From Belliella aquatica (GTDB taxonomy: Bacteria; Bacteroidota; Bacteroidia; Cytophagales; Cyclobacteriaceae), in NCBI RefSeq assembly GCF_014637795.1, contig NZ_BMFD01000001.1, positions 1 through 64,000 on the forward strand: a stretch of DNA of 64,000 nucleotides. The letters run 5' to 3'. This document shows positions 35,588 through 45,361 of the stretch, piece after piece. Position 1 is the stretch's first letter. The number at the start of each line of letters is the position of its first letter. Made by a program: the position numbers and the translations under genes. The notes under the pieces are model-generated. The model had not been told where the DNA came from. It saw nothing but the letters and a program-made list of their open reading frames with translations, and searched no databases.

Positions 35588-36360
35588 CCATAAATCTCTT
35601 CCAATGCTTGGGCTAGTCGGATGCCCGCAGCAATGAGTCGTTCTTCTGTATGGTGGTAATGCTTGTAGATATATTCGTAACCGATTCTGCCATTTTCTGG
35701 AATATCATACATATCCGGTCTGATGGCAGCAGCCTCTCTCAACCAATCAGCAGGAGTGGTTTGCGTGTAGCGATCAATCAAACTCGGATTGATTCTTTTC
35801 TGTAATTCAGTGGCGATTTCAGTATAGCTCATATTTTTACCAGCAATCAAATCAGTATCCCAGATGGCATGGATGTTTGTTTCTTTGTTGAAAAAACTCA
35901 CTTTCACATCGTTTCCTCCACGATCACCTGGCTTGCCCACGTGAAAGGGTTGATGCAAATCTCCAACAATGTGGATCAACATTCTTAATTGATCTCTTTC
36001 CTCTTCTGGAGTTAATTTTCCACTTTTCAAGTTTTCTTTCAGCCTCAAAAATGCTTCATAAGCATCTCCCGCTTCTTCTTGAATTGTCGGATCGTATTCT
36101 CCGTCTACCGTGGTGACCCAATGCCAAGTATTCGTGTAGTTATAATTTTTGTCCGAACGGATATTGTCCATCCAAACGCCCACGCCAGAGATAGACTCTT
36201 GCTTTAATATAGTTTCAACCCGCTCGACTGTAGCTGATTTCATCTGCCATTCTGCAAGCTTTCCGATCACATAATGACCAATTCCGCCCCAAGCGAAAGA
36301 CTGAGTTTGCATGCCCAACACTAAAACGAGTGCTAGTGCAATTGATTTAATTTGTTTCAT
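35584..36360 (-). CDS. S1/P1-type zinc-dependent nuclease, secreted
   Basis: The 258-residue protein has a signal peptide (1-23) cleaved before Trp24, the N-terminal Trp that ligates zinc in this family (WGGIGHY, with His29). Further ligands sit in HIVGDLHQPFHVG and NIHAIWDTDLI. These enzymes cleave single-stranded nucleic acids and release 5'-phosphates, so it probably scavenges nucleic acid or phosphate outside the cytoplasm. It is a single gene; an 11-bp-phased repeat lies just upstream. Confidence 0.93.
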   Translation of the reverse strand: MKQIKSIALALVLVLGMQTQSFAWGGIGHYVIGKLAEWQMKSATVERVETILKQESISGVGVWMDNIRSDKNYNYTNTWHWVTTVDGEYDPTIQEEAGDAYEAFLRLKENLKSGKLTPEEERDQLRMLIHIVGDLHQPFHVGKPGDRGGNDVKVSFFNKETNIHAIWDTDLIAGKNMSYTEIATELQKRINPSLIDRYTQTTPADWLREAAAIRPDMYDIPENGRIGYEYIYKHYHHTEERLIAAGIRLAQALEEIYG

Positions 36361-36370
36361 AATTCAAATT

Positions 36371-36558
36371 GAAATAAAGTAGAAATTAGTTAGAAATAGA
36401 GCCTTTGGAAATTATAATTTGGCCCTAATTTATTTGAAATAAGGTAGAAAGAAATGGAAATACGCCTTTGGTAAAATAATTAGAACCGGTTCAAATGGTG
36501 ATCAGAAACTCAATATTTCTACCTATTTCACAAGGCTAATTTCAATGTTATTTCTATG
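36371..36558. repeat. 11-bp-phased inverted repeat array, third site
   Basis: GAAATAAAGTA, GAAATTAGTTA and GAAATAGAGCC (36371-36403) are tandem 11-bp units, followed by more GAAATA units at about 36436 onward and mirrored ATTTCTA/ATTTCAC/ATTTCAA units up to 36558. The same unit types flank the ars genes. The region lies between the S1/P1 and M20 genes. Confidence 0.7.
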
Positions 36559-36565
36559 GGTAAAT

Positions 36566-37753
36566 TTAAGCTTCCAATTCTTTCACTGCCAAATAAGCCA
36601 TCAACCCTGCGCCAATCTCTAGCGCATCTTCGTCTATGTCAAATGTTGGAGTATGAACACCTGAGGTGATACCCTTGGCTTCGTTTCTTGTTCCAAGACG
36701 ATAAAAACAGCCATCAATTTCTTGGGTGTAGTAAGAAAAGTCTTCTGCTGCCATCCAAATGTCCAAATCAATTACATTTTCTTGACCTAAATACTCTACT
36801 GCGGCATTTTGAGCGCGATCAGTAAGCTCTTCGGCATTTTTCAAGAATGGATAGCCTCTTCGCACTTCGAAATCCACTTCTCCACCCATTCCTTCTACGA
36901 TTCCTTTCGCAATGCTGATCATATGGCCATGTGCCTTCGATCTCCATTCTTCATTCAATGTTCGGAATGTTCCTTGGATCTTTACTTCATTTGGGATGAT
37001 ATTCGTCGCACCAAGTGCCTCTACTCTTCCAAAAGAAAGAACGGAAGGAATTTTTGGAGAAGCATTTCTACTAATAACCTGTTGCAGGGCAACAATCATG
37101 TGTGAAGCAATCAACACTGGATCTACCAAGGTCTCAGGCATAGCCCCATGACCACCTTTCCCCTTGACGGTGATATAAAGCTCATCCGCACTTGCCATAT
37201 ACATTCCCTTTCTGAAACCTACTTTTCCCACAGGGATCAAAGGCATCACATGTTGACCAATAATCCCAGAAGGTCTTGGGTTTTCGAGTGCTTTATCCTT
37301 GATCATCAAAGAGGCACCACCGGGAATCAACTCCTCTCCTGGTTGAAAGACCAACTTGATTGTTCCATCAAAATCATCTTTGACTTCGTTCAAAATTTTT
37401 GCAGCACCAAGCAAGGAAGCTGTATGCACATCATGTCCACAAGCATGCATCACTCCAGGTTTGGTGGATTTATAGGAAACTTCATTTTGTTCAATGATAG
37501 GCAAAGCATCCATATCACCTCGAAGTGCGATTATTTTTGAATCTGGATTTTTCCCTTTGATCAATGCAACAAGTCCTGTATTTGCTTTGACTTCAAAATC
37601 TGTAACACCCATCTGGGTTAGCTGAGCTTTGACAAAAGAGAGGGTTTCATATTCGTGAAAAGAAAGCTCTGGATTTGCATGCAGATGTCTCCTATTTGCA
37701 ATGATTTCAGATTTATAATTACTTGCTAATGATTTAATTCTGTCTTTGATCAT
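36566..37753 (-). CDS. M20-family amidohydrolase (N-acyl amino acid/hippurate type)
   Basis: The 395-residue metallo-hydrolase has the metal site motif MHACGHDVHTAS (about residues 102-113), Glu in PGEELIPGGA and His in GQHVMP, as in IAA-amino acid/hippurate hydrolases of the M20D family. It would remove acyl groups from amino acids or peptides. There is no signal peptide, so it is cytoplasmic. Its first 20 bp overlap the end of the SPOR-like lipoprotein gene, suggesting co-transcription with that gene and secA. A second paralog is at 47683. Confidence 0.92.
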   Translation of the reverse strand: MIKDRIKSLASNYKSEIIANRRHLHANPELSFHEYETLSFVKAQLTQMGVTDFEVKANTGLVALIKGKNPDSKIIALRGDMDALPIIEQNEVSYKSTKPGVMHACGHDVHTASLLGAAKILNEVKDDFDGTIKLVFQPGEELIPGGASLMIKDKALENPRPSGIIGQHVMPLIPVGKVGFRKGMYMASADELYITVKGKGGHGAMPETLVDPVLIASHMIVALQQVISRNASPKIPSVLSFGRVEALGATNIIPNEVKIQGTFRTLNEEWRSKAHGHMISIAKGIVEGMGGEVDFEVRRGYPFLKNAEELTDRAQNAAVEYLGQENVIDLDIWMAAEDFSYYTQEIDGCFYRLGTRNEAKGITSGVHTPTFDIDEDALEIGAGLMAYLAVKELEA

Positions 37754-38282
37754 TGTCTACTTTTTCATTTGGATTCTCATATCCTTCTCTCACAAATCTA
37801 TCTTGAATGATACGAGTCATCGGAAAAGAATCCTTCAATTTATTATAATTAGCTTGAGCTTCTATCCTATTAATATATTTTCCTACCTTGACCAAATACC
37901 TTGGCTCTTGATACTGCATTTCTGATTTGATATCTGGAAAATCTCTGTAAAGATCATTTCTGGTTTTGAATGCCGCATCTCTATCAACTCCACTATATAC
38001 TAAGACTGTGTAACCTGAATAGTATCGCTCTGAACGATTTTTTTCAACAAATCTCTTCATCGCAAAATCCAAGTCGTCATTTATAGCCAAGCTACCCGTG
38101 AAAATAGCCTGAGAACTTTCTTCCTCAACTTGGTCGTCCAATGCAGGAAAACTAATTCTGGATTCTGATAAGTCTTCTTGGTAAGATGCATAGCTATCAG
38201 CATCACTGCCTGATTTCTTGATGGTTTTACAAGAACCCAACAGAATCAATAAGACTAATCCACTCAATAATGACTTCAACAT
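37734..38282 (-). CDS. SPOR-like lipoprotein
   Basis: The 182-residue protein has a lipobox at LLGSC (about Cys18). Residues about 88-165 resemble a SPOR repeat (YTVLVYSGVDRDAAFKTRNDL, then YLVKVGKYINRIEAQANYNKL), a fold that binds denuded peptidoglycan. The acidic, Ser-rich linker separates anchor and domain. It lies 9 bp after secA and overlaps the M20 gene, so it probably belongs to the secA unit. A role at the cell wall is inferred from the domain. Confidence 0.8.
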   Translation of the reverse strand: MLKSLLSGLVLLILLGSCKTIKKSGSDADSYASYQEDLSESRISFPALDDQVEEESSQAIFTGSLAINDDLDFAMKRFVEKNRSERYYSGYTVLVYSGVDRDAAFKTRNDLYRDFPDIKSEMQYQEPRYLVKVGKYINRIEAQANYNKLKDSFPMTRIIQDRFVREGYENPNEKVDNDQRQN

Positions 38283-38291
38283 GATGCTTTT

Positions 38292-41200
38292 TTAACCTTC
38301 AATAATCACACACTTTCCAGCTGCCACATCGAGTTCTACACTCTTATATTTGACATCTTTCTTGACAGAACCATCTGCATATTGAGCAGTTACTCTATCA
38401 TTTCTACCATAGACTTTTTCCGATTTTCTCGGTGCTACCACTTGCTGTTCTGCACTTCTATTAGCTACTGCTGCGGCAGCTTGCCTATTAGATCCTGGAT
38501 TCAAACTACTGCCTACTTCCGCTTTGGACGCTTGCACATTTTCTTGTCTACTTGGAGCTTGAGCAGCTTTCACTTGACTTGGATCTTGCGTAGGCAGTTC
38601 TGCTTTGGCCAAGAAAGAAATCACATCTTCATTCAACCTACCCACAAAACGCTTGAACATCTCAAATGCCTCAAACTTATAAATCAATAGCGGATCTTTT
38701 TGTTCATAAACTGCATTTTGAACTGACTGTTTCAGGTCATCCATATCTCTCAGATGCTCTTTCCAGTTTTGATCGATGATGGCCAAAGTCACATTTTTTT
38801 CAATGGCTCTGATCAGATCTCTACCTTCATGATTCACCGTTGATTCCAAACCAACAACTACGCCAATTTGCTTCAAGCCATCAGTGATAGGAACCATAAT
38901 TTCCTTTACTGTAGCTCCACGCTGTGCATAGACATCTTTCAAAATTGGCAATGCCTTTTCAAGAATTCTGTCATTCTTGGAAATATAAGCTTTATATGAT
39001 GCATCGAAGAGCTCCTTCGTCAATCTGTAAGCATCTTTGTTTTGAATATCCTCCGCGGTAAATTGATGATCAATTCCCAGCGAACTATAAATATTCATTC
39101 TCAAATTATCCAAATCTTCAGTAGACTTCGCCATCTGAATGATATCTGAACATACATCAAACATGATATTCAAAATATCGAGCTCCAATCGCTCACCCAT
39201 CAAGGCATTGCGTCTTCTTTTATAGACTACCTCCCTTTGAGAATTCATGACATCATCATACTCAAGAAGTCTCTTTCTCGTACCGAAGTTATTTTCCTCG
39301 ACTTTTTTCTGAGCTCTTTCGATGGATTTTGAAATCATAGAATGTTGGATCACTTCTCCTTCTTCTAGACCCATTCTATCCATCAATTTGGCGATTCTTT
39401 CAGAACCAAAAAGTCGCATTAGGTTATCTTCCAGTGACACGAAGAATTGGGATGAACCCACATCTCCTTGACGGCCGGAACGACCTCTAAGCTGTCTATC
39501 GACTCTTCTAGATTCGTGTCTTTCTGTACCAATAATCGCCAAACCTCCCGCAGCTCTAGATTCTGCAGTCAATTTGATATCTGTACCTCTACCCGCCATG
39601 TTGGTTGCGATGGTGACTGTTCCTGGTTTTCCAGCTTCAGCTACCACATCTGCTTCTCTAGCGTGCTGCTTGGCATTCAATACCTGATGTTGAATCTTTT
39701 TGATCGTCAACATCCTGCTGAGTAATTCAGAAATCTCCACCGAAGTCGTACCCACCAAAACTGGTCTGCCCGCATTCGTTAACTCTACGATTTCATCTGC
39801 TACAGCATTAAACTTCTCACGGACAGTCTTATATACTTTATCGTCTCTATCTTGTCTTACGATTGGTCGATTGGTAGGAATTACCACGACATCCAATTTG
39901 TAGATTTCCCAGAATTCACCTGCTTCTGTCTCTGCAGTACCGGTCATACCAGAAAGCTTGTGGTACATTCTGAAATAATTCTGCAAAGTAATGGTTGCGT
40001 AAGTTTGTGTTGCATCCTCCACTTTCACATTTTCCTTCGCCTCTATCGCTTGGTGAAGGCCATCAGAATATCTTCTTCCCTCCATCACACGACCTGTCTG
40101 CTCATCGACAATTTTCACTTTGCCATCCACCAAGATATATTCCGTATCTTTTTCAAACATACAATATGCCTTCAAAAGCTGGTTCACCGTGTGGATACGC
40201 TGAGCTTTGACACCATAGTCTTTGATGATTTCTTCTTTTCGGATTAATTTCTCTTTATCGTCCAAATCAGGATTCTTCTCCATTTCGGCTATTTCTACAC
40301 CGATATCTGGAAGAATGAAAAATTCTGGATTTTCGTTCTTCTTGGTGATGACCTCAATCCCATTATCAGTCAACTCGACACCATTGGTTTTTTCTTCTAT
40401 CGTAAACAAAAGCGGCTCATCTGCCTCAGGCATATTACGCTTGTTGTCTTGAAGATAGTAGTTCTCCGTTTTTTGAAGAATAACCCTGATACCTGGTTCA
40501 GAAAGGTACTTGATCAATGGCTTATACTTTGGCATTCCTCTGTATGCTCTGAATAAAGCTAATCCACCATCTTTTTCATTTTTCTCAGCGATAAGCTTTT
40601 TTGCATCAGTTAAGTATCCTTGAACCAGTTTACGCTGCTCATCTACCAAGGTAGAAACCCTCGGCTTCATATCCATAAACTCATGTTCATCACCTCTCGG
40701 CACTGGTCCAGAAATGATCAAAGGCGTCCTTGCATCATCAATCAATACGGAATCGACCTCATCAATCATAGCAAAATGATGCTTTCCTTGCACCAAATCC
40801 CCTGCATCACGAGCCATGTTATCTCTTAGGTAATCAAAACCAAATTCATTGTTTGTACCATAGACGATGTCTGCTTTATAAGCTTTCTTTCTGCCTTCAG
40901 AATTTGGTTGATATTTATCAATACAATCCACAGAAAGTCCATGGAATTCAAAAAGTGGCGCATTCCATTCGGAATCTCGTTTGGCCAAATAATCGTTGAC
41001 TGTCACCAAGTGAACACCTCTACCTGCCAAAGCATTGAGATAGGATGGAAGCGTAGAAACCAACGTTTTACCTTCCCCTGTTGCCATTTCGGCGATATTC
41101 CCCTTGTGCAAAACCATACCACCAATCAGCTGAACATCGTAGTGAACCATGTCCCACACAACTTCAGTACCTGCGGCCATCCATTTGTTGTGCCAAATGG

Positions 41201-41669
41201 CTTCTTCACCTACGATCTCTACGTTGGATTTCTTTGTTGCTAATTCTTTATCATAAGCATTCGCAGTAACTTTCAAGCTTCCAACTTCCTTGAACCTTCT
41301 GGCAGTTTCTTTGACCACGGCAAAAGCCAATGGCATAACTTTTTCCAAAATTACCTCTAAGGCTTCATCTCTTTCTTTCTCAGTCTTGTCAATCTCGTTA
41401 TAGAGCGCGTCTTTTTCATGAACCTTATCAGGTGCCATAGCCTCGATCTGATCTCTGAACCCTTTGATCTTCTCATCAAATGACTTCAAATCTTCATTGA
41501 TAGTTGATTTGATCTCCGCAGTTTTACCTCTCAGCTGATCATCAGACAAGTTTTTAAGCTTTTCAAACTCTTGATTGATTAATGCTACTTTAGGACTTAA
41601 CTCTTTTATATCTCTATCTGACTTAGTTCCAAAAACTTTCGCCAGACCTTTTGCTATAAATTCTAACAT
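38292..41669 (-). CDS. secA: Protein translocase ATPase SecA
   Basis: The motor of the Sec pathway drives precursor proteins through SecYEG. The 1125-residue protein has Walker A GEGKT (MATGEGKTLVS), the DEVDS Walker B region (MIDEVDSVLIDDART), the motif SGMTGTAETE and a QLRGRSGRQGD motif. Compared with E. coli SecA (about 900 residues) it is longer because of insertions in the ATPase domain, usual in Bacteroidota. The C-terminus ends GKCVIIEG and lacks the CxCxnCH zinc motif. It is followed closely by the SPOR-like and M20 genes. Confidence 0.98.
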   Translation of the reverse strand: MLEFIAKGLAKVFGTKSDRDIKELSPKVALINQEFEKLKNLSDDQLRGKTAEIKSTINEDLKSFDEKIKGFRDQIEAMAPDKVHEKDALYNEIDKTEKERDEALEVILEKVMPLAFAVVKETARRFKEVGSLKVTANAYDKELATKKSNVEIVGEEAIWHNKWMAAGTEVVWDMVHYDVQLIGGMVLHKGNIAEMATGEGKTLVSTLPSYLNALAGRGVHLVTVNDYLAKRDSEWNAPLFEFHGLSVDCIDKYQPNSEGRKKAYKADIVYGTNNEFGFDYLRDNMARDAGDLVQGKHHFAMIDEVDSVLIDDARTPLIISGPVPRGDEHEFMDMKPRVSTLVDEQRKLVQGYLTDAKKLIAEKNEKDGGLALFRAYRGMPKYKPLIKYLSEPGIRVILQKTENYYLQDNKRNMPEADEPLLFTIEEKTNGVELTDNGIEVITKKNENPEFFILPDIGVEIAEMEKNPDLDDKEKLIRKEEIIKDYGVKAQRIHTVNQLLKAYCMFEKDTEYILVDGKVKIVDEQTGRVMEGRRYSDGLHQAIEAKENVKVEDATQTYATITLQNYFRMYHKLSGMTGTAETEAGEFWEIYKLDVVVIPTNRPIVRQDRDDKVYKTVREKFNAVADEIVELTNAGRPVLVGTTSVEISELLSRMLTIKKIQHQVLNAKQHAREADVVAEAGKPGTVTIATNMAGRGTDIKLTAESRAAGGLAIIGTERHESRRVDRQLRGRSGRQGDVGSSQFFVSLEDNLMRLFGSERIAKLMDRMGLEEGEVIQHSMISKSIERAQKKVEENNFGTRKRLLEYDDVMNSQREVVYKRRRNALMGERLELDILNIMFDVCSDIIQMAKSTEDLDNLRMNIYSSLGIDHQFTAEDIQNKDAYRLTKELFDASYKAYISKNDRILEKALPILKDVYAQRGATVKEIMVPITDGLKQIGVVVGLESTVNHEGRDLIRAIEKNVTLAIIDQNWKEHLRDMDDLKQSVQNAVYEQKDPLLIYKFEAFEMFKRFVGRLNEDVISFLAKAELPTQDPSQVKAAQAPSRQENVQASKAEVGSSLNPGSNRQAAAAVANRSAEQQVVAPRKSEKVYGRNDRVTAQYADGSVKKDVKYKSVELDVAAGKCVIIEG

Positions 41670-41817
41670 ATGATACTTTATATAATTGGGGCTTAAAATT
41701 ACTTCGTTTTTATTACAATCGGAAATAAGAAAGGGCTTTGCGTGTAGATAAAAACGCTATTCTTGGTATTTCCTTTTTAATTCTAGTTTATATCTTCTTA
41801 AACAGGGAAAACACTAT

Positions 41818-42591
41818 TTAATTTTTCCAGATTCCCTGAAAAACCTGTTCCGCAGGTCCAATTAGGATAATGTTTTTGAAAGATCCATCTACTTCTGACT
41901 CAAATTGAACCTTCAGATTTCCTCCAGGGGTCTTGATTTTTACTTCATTTTGGTTGTTTTGATCGCCATAGACCAAAGCGCAGGCTGTGACTCCTGTGCC
42001 ACAAGAGAGCGTTTCGTTTTCCACACCTCTCTCATACGTTCTTACATGAATTTGATCTGCAGCGATTGGAGTCACAAAATTCACATTTGTACCTTTTGGC
42101 TCGTAAGTTTTGCTGTACCTGATATCTGCACCCGTGGTCACCACAGGATATTCATCGACATTTTCCACAAATCTCACATGATGCGGAGAGCCTGTATTTA
42201 CAAAGAAATCTTGACCAGCATTGTCAATACTACTGACATTGCCCATTCCTAATGAAACCAAGCCGTCGGAAATTTCAGCAGTGTGCGGGCCATCAATAGC
42301 CAAAAAAGAAGTCTTTTCTTCGATTATCCCTAGAAATTTTGAGAAAGCTACAGCACATCTTGCACCATTTCCACACATGCTTTGTGAACCATCTGCATTG
42401 AAATAGATCATCTCAAAGTCAAAATCTTCCTTGTTTCTAATTAAGATTAATCCATCAGCACCGATTCCAAACTTGCGGTCGCATAGCTGCTGAACGAGAT
42501 TTAAATTTGTATCAGGGAAAACCTCACTTCTATCATCGATCATGACAAAATCATTCCCTGTACCTTGGTATTTATAAAAAGATAAATTCAT
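41818..42591 (-). CDS. dapF: Diaminopimelate epimerase
   Basis: The 257-residue enzyme converts LL- to meso-diaminopimelate for lysine and peptidoglycan synthesis. Both catalytic Cys are present: one in MCGNGARCAVAF and one in SCGTGVTACAL. The YQGTGNDFVMID N-terminus is diagnostic. It is cytoplasmic and lies upstream of secA on the same strand with a gap of about 150 bp. Confidence 0.97.
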   Translation of the reverse strand: MNLSFYKYQGTGNDFVMIDDRSEVFPDTNLNLVQQLCDRKFGIGADGLILIRNKEDFDFEMIYFNADGSQSMCGNGARCAVAFSKFLGIIEEKTSFLAIDGPHTAEISDGLVSLGMGNVSSIDNAGQDFFVNTGSPHHVRFVENVDEYPVVTTGADIRYSKTYEPKGTNVNFVTPIAADQIHVRTYERGVENETLSCGTGVTACALVYGDQNNQNEVKIKTPGGNLKVQFESEVDGSFKNIILIGPAEQVFQGIWKN

Positions 42592-42798
42592 GCTTAAATT
42601 TTCTATTCAGATATACAGCTATTTCAAAAACCAAACCAAGGGTTTTTGGTTCTGCAAACATAAGCATCTTGTCATAAAATCAGACTTATTGTCCGAAATA
42701 TGGTTTTATATTAAGGTTGAAATATTTAACTTAGGCAAAATTGATAAAACTATATTCTTTAAAACATTGCAATCATTTCATTGAAAAACCAATATAAA

Positions 42799-43566
42799 AT
42801 GAAAAAACCAACCTTAAATCTTTCGAGAAGGACATTTCTCAGTCAAAGTTCAAAAGCTACTTTAGCATTAGGAATAGGATCAAGTGTATTTGGGTCTGCA
42901 TTCCTTGCTGCTTGTGGTGGCGGAAGTGGAGAAGAAGAGAAAGTGATGCTCAGTACAGGATTTAATCAAAATCCATTGGGCTATGATTATACAGCTTTGG
43001 AGCCGCATATCGATGCGATGACAATGGAAATTCACCATACCAAGCACGCTGCGGGATACGCTAAGAATCTTGCAGAAGCTGCTGGCGAAGAAGGAGTGGA
43101 TGTCAGCAAGCCATTAGAAGATGTATTGATGAATATCTCCAAGTATTCTACCAAAATGAGAAACAATGCTGGTGGACATTACAATCACGAGTTGTTTTGG
43201 AAAACCATGTCTCCTGACGGTGGCGGAAAACCTGAAGGTGAATTAGCAGAAGCCATCAATGCTTCCTTCGGAAGTTTTGAGGACTTTGTTACAGAATTTG
43301 AAAACGCTGGAAAAACAAGATTTGGCTCAGGTTGGGCTTGGTTAGTATTAGATAAAAATCAAAAGCTAGCAGTAGGATCCACACCAAATCAAGACAACCC
43401 TTTGATGGATGTTTCCGATTTCCAAGGTGTTCCTTTGATGGGAATTGATGTATGGGAACACGCTTACTATCTCAAGTACATGAATGATCGTGGTGGATAT
43501 ATTGGCAATTGGTGGAATGTCATCAACTGGAATGCGGTATCAGAAAGATTTGCTGCATTGACCTAA
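42799..43566 (+). CDS. Iron/manganese superoxide dismutase, predicted Tat lipoprotein
   Basis: The 255-residue product, read from ATG 42799 (an in-frame TTG at 42781 is less likely), has a twin-arginine motif SRRTFLSQ (Arg10-Arg11), a hydrophobic segment and a lipobox LAAC (Cys39). It should be folded in the cytoplasm, exported by Tat and anchored in a membrane. Catalytic ligands fit Fe/Mn-SOD: His in MEIHHTKHAAGY, His in GGHYNHELFW, and Asp and His in DVWEHAYYLKY. A periplasmic or surface SOD would detoxify external superoxide. A terminator follows. Confidence 0.92.
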   Translation: MKKPTLNLSRRTFLSQSSKATLALGIGSSVFGSAFLAACGGGSGEEEKVMLSTGFNQNPLGYDYTALEPHIDAMTMEIHHTKHAAGYAKNLAEAAGEEGVDVSKPLEDVLMNISKYSTKMRNNAGGHYNHELFWKTMSPDGGGKPEGELAEAINASFGSFEDFVTEFENAGKTRFGSGWAWLVLDKNQKLAVGSTPNQDNPLMDVSDFQGVPLMGIDVWEHAYYLKYMNDRGGYIGNWWNVINWNAVSERFAALT

Positions 43567-43592
43567 TTTCGAAAAATAATAATCTTCAATAT

Positions 43593-43629
43593 TGGGGTTG
43601 AGCATTCATTTGCTCAACCCCATTTTTTT
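43593..43629 (+). terminator. Terminator of the superoxide dismutase gene
   Basis: The stem GGGGTTGAGCA/TGCTCAACCCC with a short loop is followed by ATTTTTTT, about 30 bp after the stop codon. Confidence 0.92.
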
Positions 43630-43844
43630 GGTTTTGAAAATCCTGAATCATCAAGTGATCCAAAAACGATTAATTAAATGTAAAACTCAATATTGTAAAC
43701 AAACTGCCTTATAAGTATAACAAATGAAACTTACCTAAAGGGGAAAAGAACATAGAAAATGGTTAAAAACCTCAATTTTTTGTCATTTTTTACTAGGACT
43801 GTTGGCATAGCGATTGCCTAAGTAGTCTCCAAAACCAACTATTT

Positions 43845-44624
43845 ATGAAGATGAAAAAAACAATTAAGAATTTCGGGAAATTAGCTTTTGTATTAGCTAT
43901 TGGCGCATTGACATTCTCTTGTACAGATGATGGCGATGCCAACATGAACGAGCCTTAAAGTAATGTAGCATTAAGCGCTACAGCGGAGAGTACTTCAGCC
44001 AATGGACGAATCAATGACAGGGTTATTGTCAATGGGTTTGCCACAAGTCAATTTGCTGTTGGTACGAAAGACATTGAAATGAAATATGCTGCCAAAGCAG
44101 ACCTTTTGGCTGGAATAAGTATTGGAAACATCACATTGAAATCAAATGTGAACACTGCTTTACATACTGAATCTTCAAAGTCTAAAAACGTAATTCTTGT
44201 TAACAATGGCACTGTTCAAGTTGCTGCTTTAGCTGAAGGAAGAAGCCCGGATGGAAATTATACTGAAGTTGATTTCAAATTATTCAGGAAAACGGATGGA
44301 AACAGCAATGACCCAATGTTCGAAAAATCATTGTGGATAGCAGGTGAAATTGATGGAAAAATCTCTACGATTTGGTTGACGACTGAAAAAGTCTTGAAAG
44401 CTAGATCTCAAAATGCCGCCGGAATTGAAGTAGATGGTCAAACGGATATGGTTTTGGCTTTTGACATGGATAAACTATTTGCAAATGTAAATTTCAGCAC
44501 TGCTGTTGATGCAAATGCGGATGGCAAAATTGATATCGGCCCTAATAGTGCTGATGGAAATGCTGCAATCTTAGCCCAAATAGAAAGCAACTTAGAATCA
44601 GCAGTTGTTTTAAAGAAAAAATAA
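43845..44624 (+). pseudogene. Lipoprotein gene interrupted by an in-frame TAA
   Basis: Reading from ATG 43845, a lipoprotein signal (KNFGKLAFVLAI, then FSC) is followed by TDDGDANMNEP and a TAA at 43956-43958. The same frame then stays open (SNVALSATAEST onward) to 44624, giving 259 codons with one internal stop. The later part has beta-rich segments such as GTVQVAALAEGRSPDG and an Asp-rich NADGKIDIG loop near the end. No family is recognised. It is either a recent pseudogene, a read-through stop, or a sequencing error in one codon. A terminator follows the full-length frame, which argues it was one gene. Confidence 0.7.
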
Positions 44625-44649
44625 TATTGATATAATATCGATTTCTTAA

Positions 44650-44681
44650 AAAGAGGCCGGAAAATTCCGGTCTTTTTTTGT
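44650..44681 (+). terminator. Terminator after the interrupted lipoprotein gene
   Basis: The stem AGGCCGGAA/TTCCGGTCT (one G-T pair) is followed by TTTTTTTG, 30 bp past the stop codon. Confidence 0.88.
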
Positions 44682-44718
44682 TTATTTGAGGTTAAGAAAT
44701 TTCATAAAACCAAGTAGC

Positions 44719-45183
44719 ATGCAAGATCCTAAATCCCTCACCTCAGTAGCTGAGTTTCATAGCACTTTCAAACACCCTATACTTCCCGAACCTCAAATTC
44801 CTGATGCTAAGCGTTGTGCGCTGCGTGTCTCTTTATTGACCGAGGAAGTCAAGGAACTTGAAGAAGCAATTGCCGATAATAACCTGGTAGAAATAGCCGA
44901 TGCGCTTTGTGATATTCAATACGTTTTGTCAGGGGCAATCCTCGAGTTTGGGATGGCGGACAAATTCAAGGAATTATTCGAAGAAGTACAGCGTTCAAAC
45001 ATGAGTAAGGCTTGTAAAGACATGCAAGAAGCTGAAGCCACTGTTGCACACTATCAGCAGCAAGGTGTCTCTTGTTTTTATGAGCAAAAAGGGGAATTAT
45101 ATTTAGTTTACAGAGAGGGAGATAGAAAAACTCTAAAGTCAATCAATTATCAGCCAGCAGATTTAAAAAGAATTTTGGGTTAA
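44719..45183 (+). CDS. MazG-like nucleotide pyrophosphohydrolase
   Basis: The 154-residue product starts at ATG 44719; an upstream TTG (44686) would add 11 residues and is disfavoured. The EExxE...ExxD metal motif is present (EEVKELEEA and EIADALCDIQY), as in MazG/phosphoribosyl-ATP pyrophosphatase-like all-alpha NTP hydrolases. It would hydrolyse an unknown nucleoside triphosphate to the monophosphate and pyrophosphate, possibly for housekeeping. The C-terminal 45 residues are unassigned. Confidence 0.85.
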   Translation: MQDPKSLTSVAEFHSTFKHPILPEPQIPDAKRCALRVSLLTEEVKELEEAIADNNLVEIADALCDIQYVLSGAILEFGMADKFKELFEEVQRSNMSKACKDMQEAEATVAHYQQQGVSCFYEQKGELYLVYREGDRKTLKSINYQPADLKRILG

Positions 45184-45361
45184 GAAAAATTTATCCTTAA
45201 CTTTCAATCAGTTCACATTACTATTTAAACAAAAGCCTAGTTCAGGCCAAGAATATCTTAATTCTGTGAAGTAATCCTGCAGATGAATGAATATAAAGAA
45301 GCAAGACTTACGAAAAGGCCTACACCCAGCCATCATAAATTAAATTATTCAAATTACAAGT

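Noticed and set aside
38382-41269. Several open frames on the plus strand opposite secA
   Set aside because: They are antisense to a clear SecA coding sequence, lack homology and recognisable starts.
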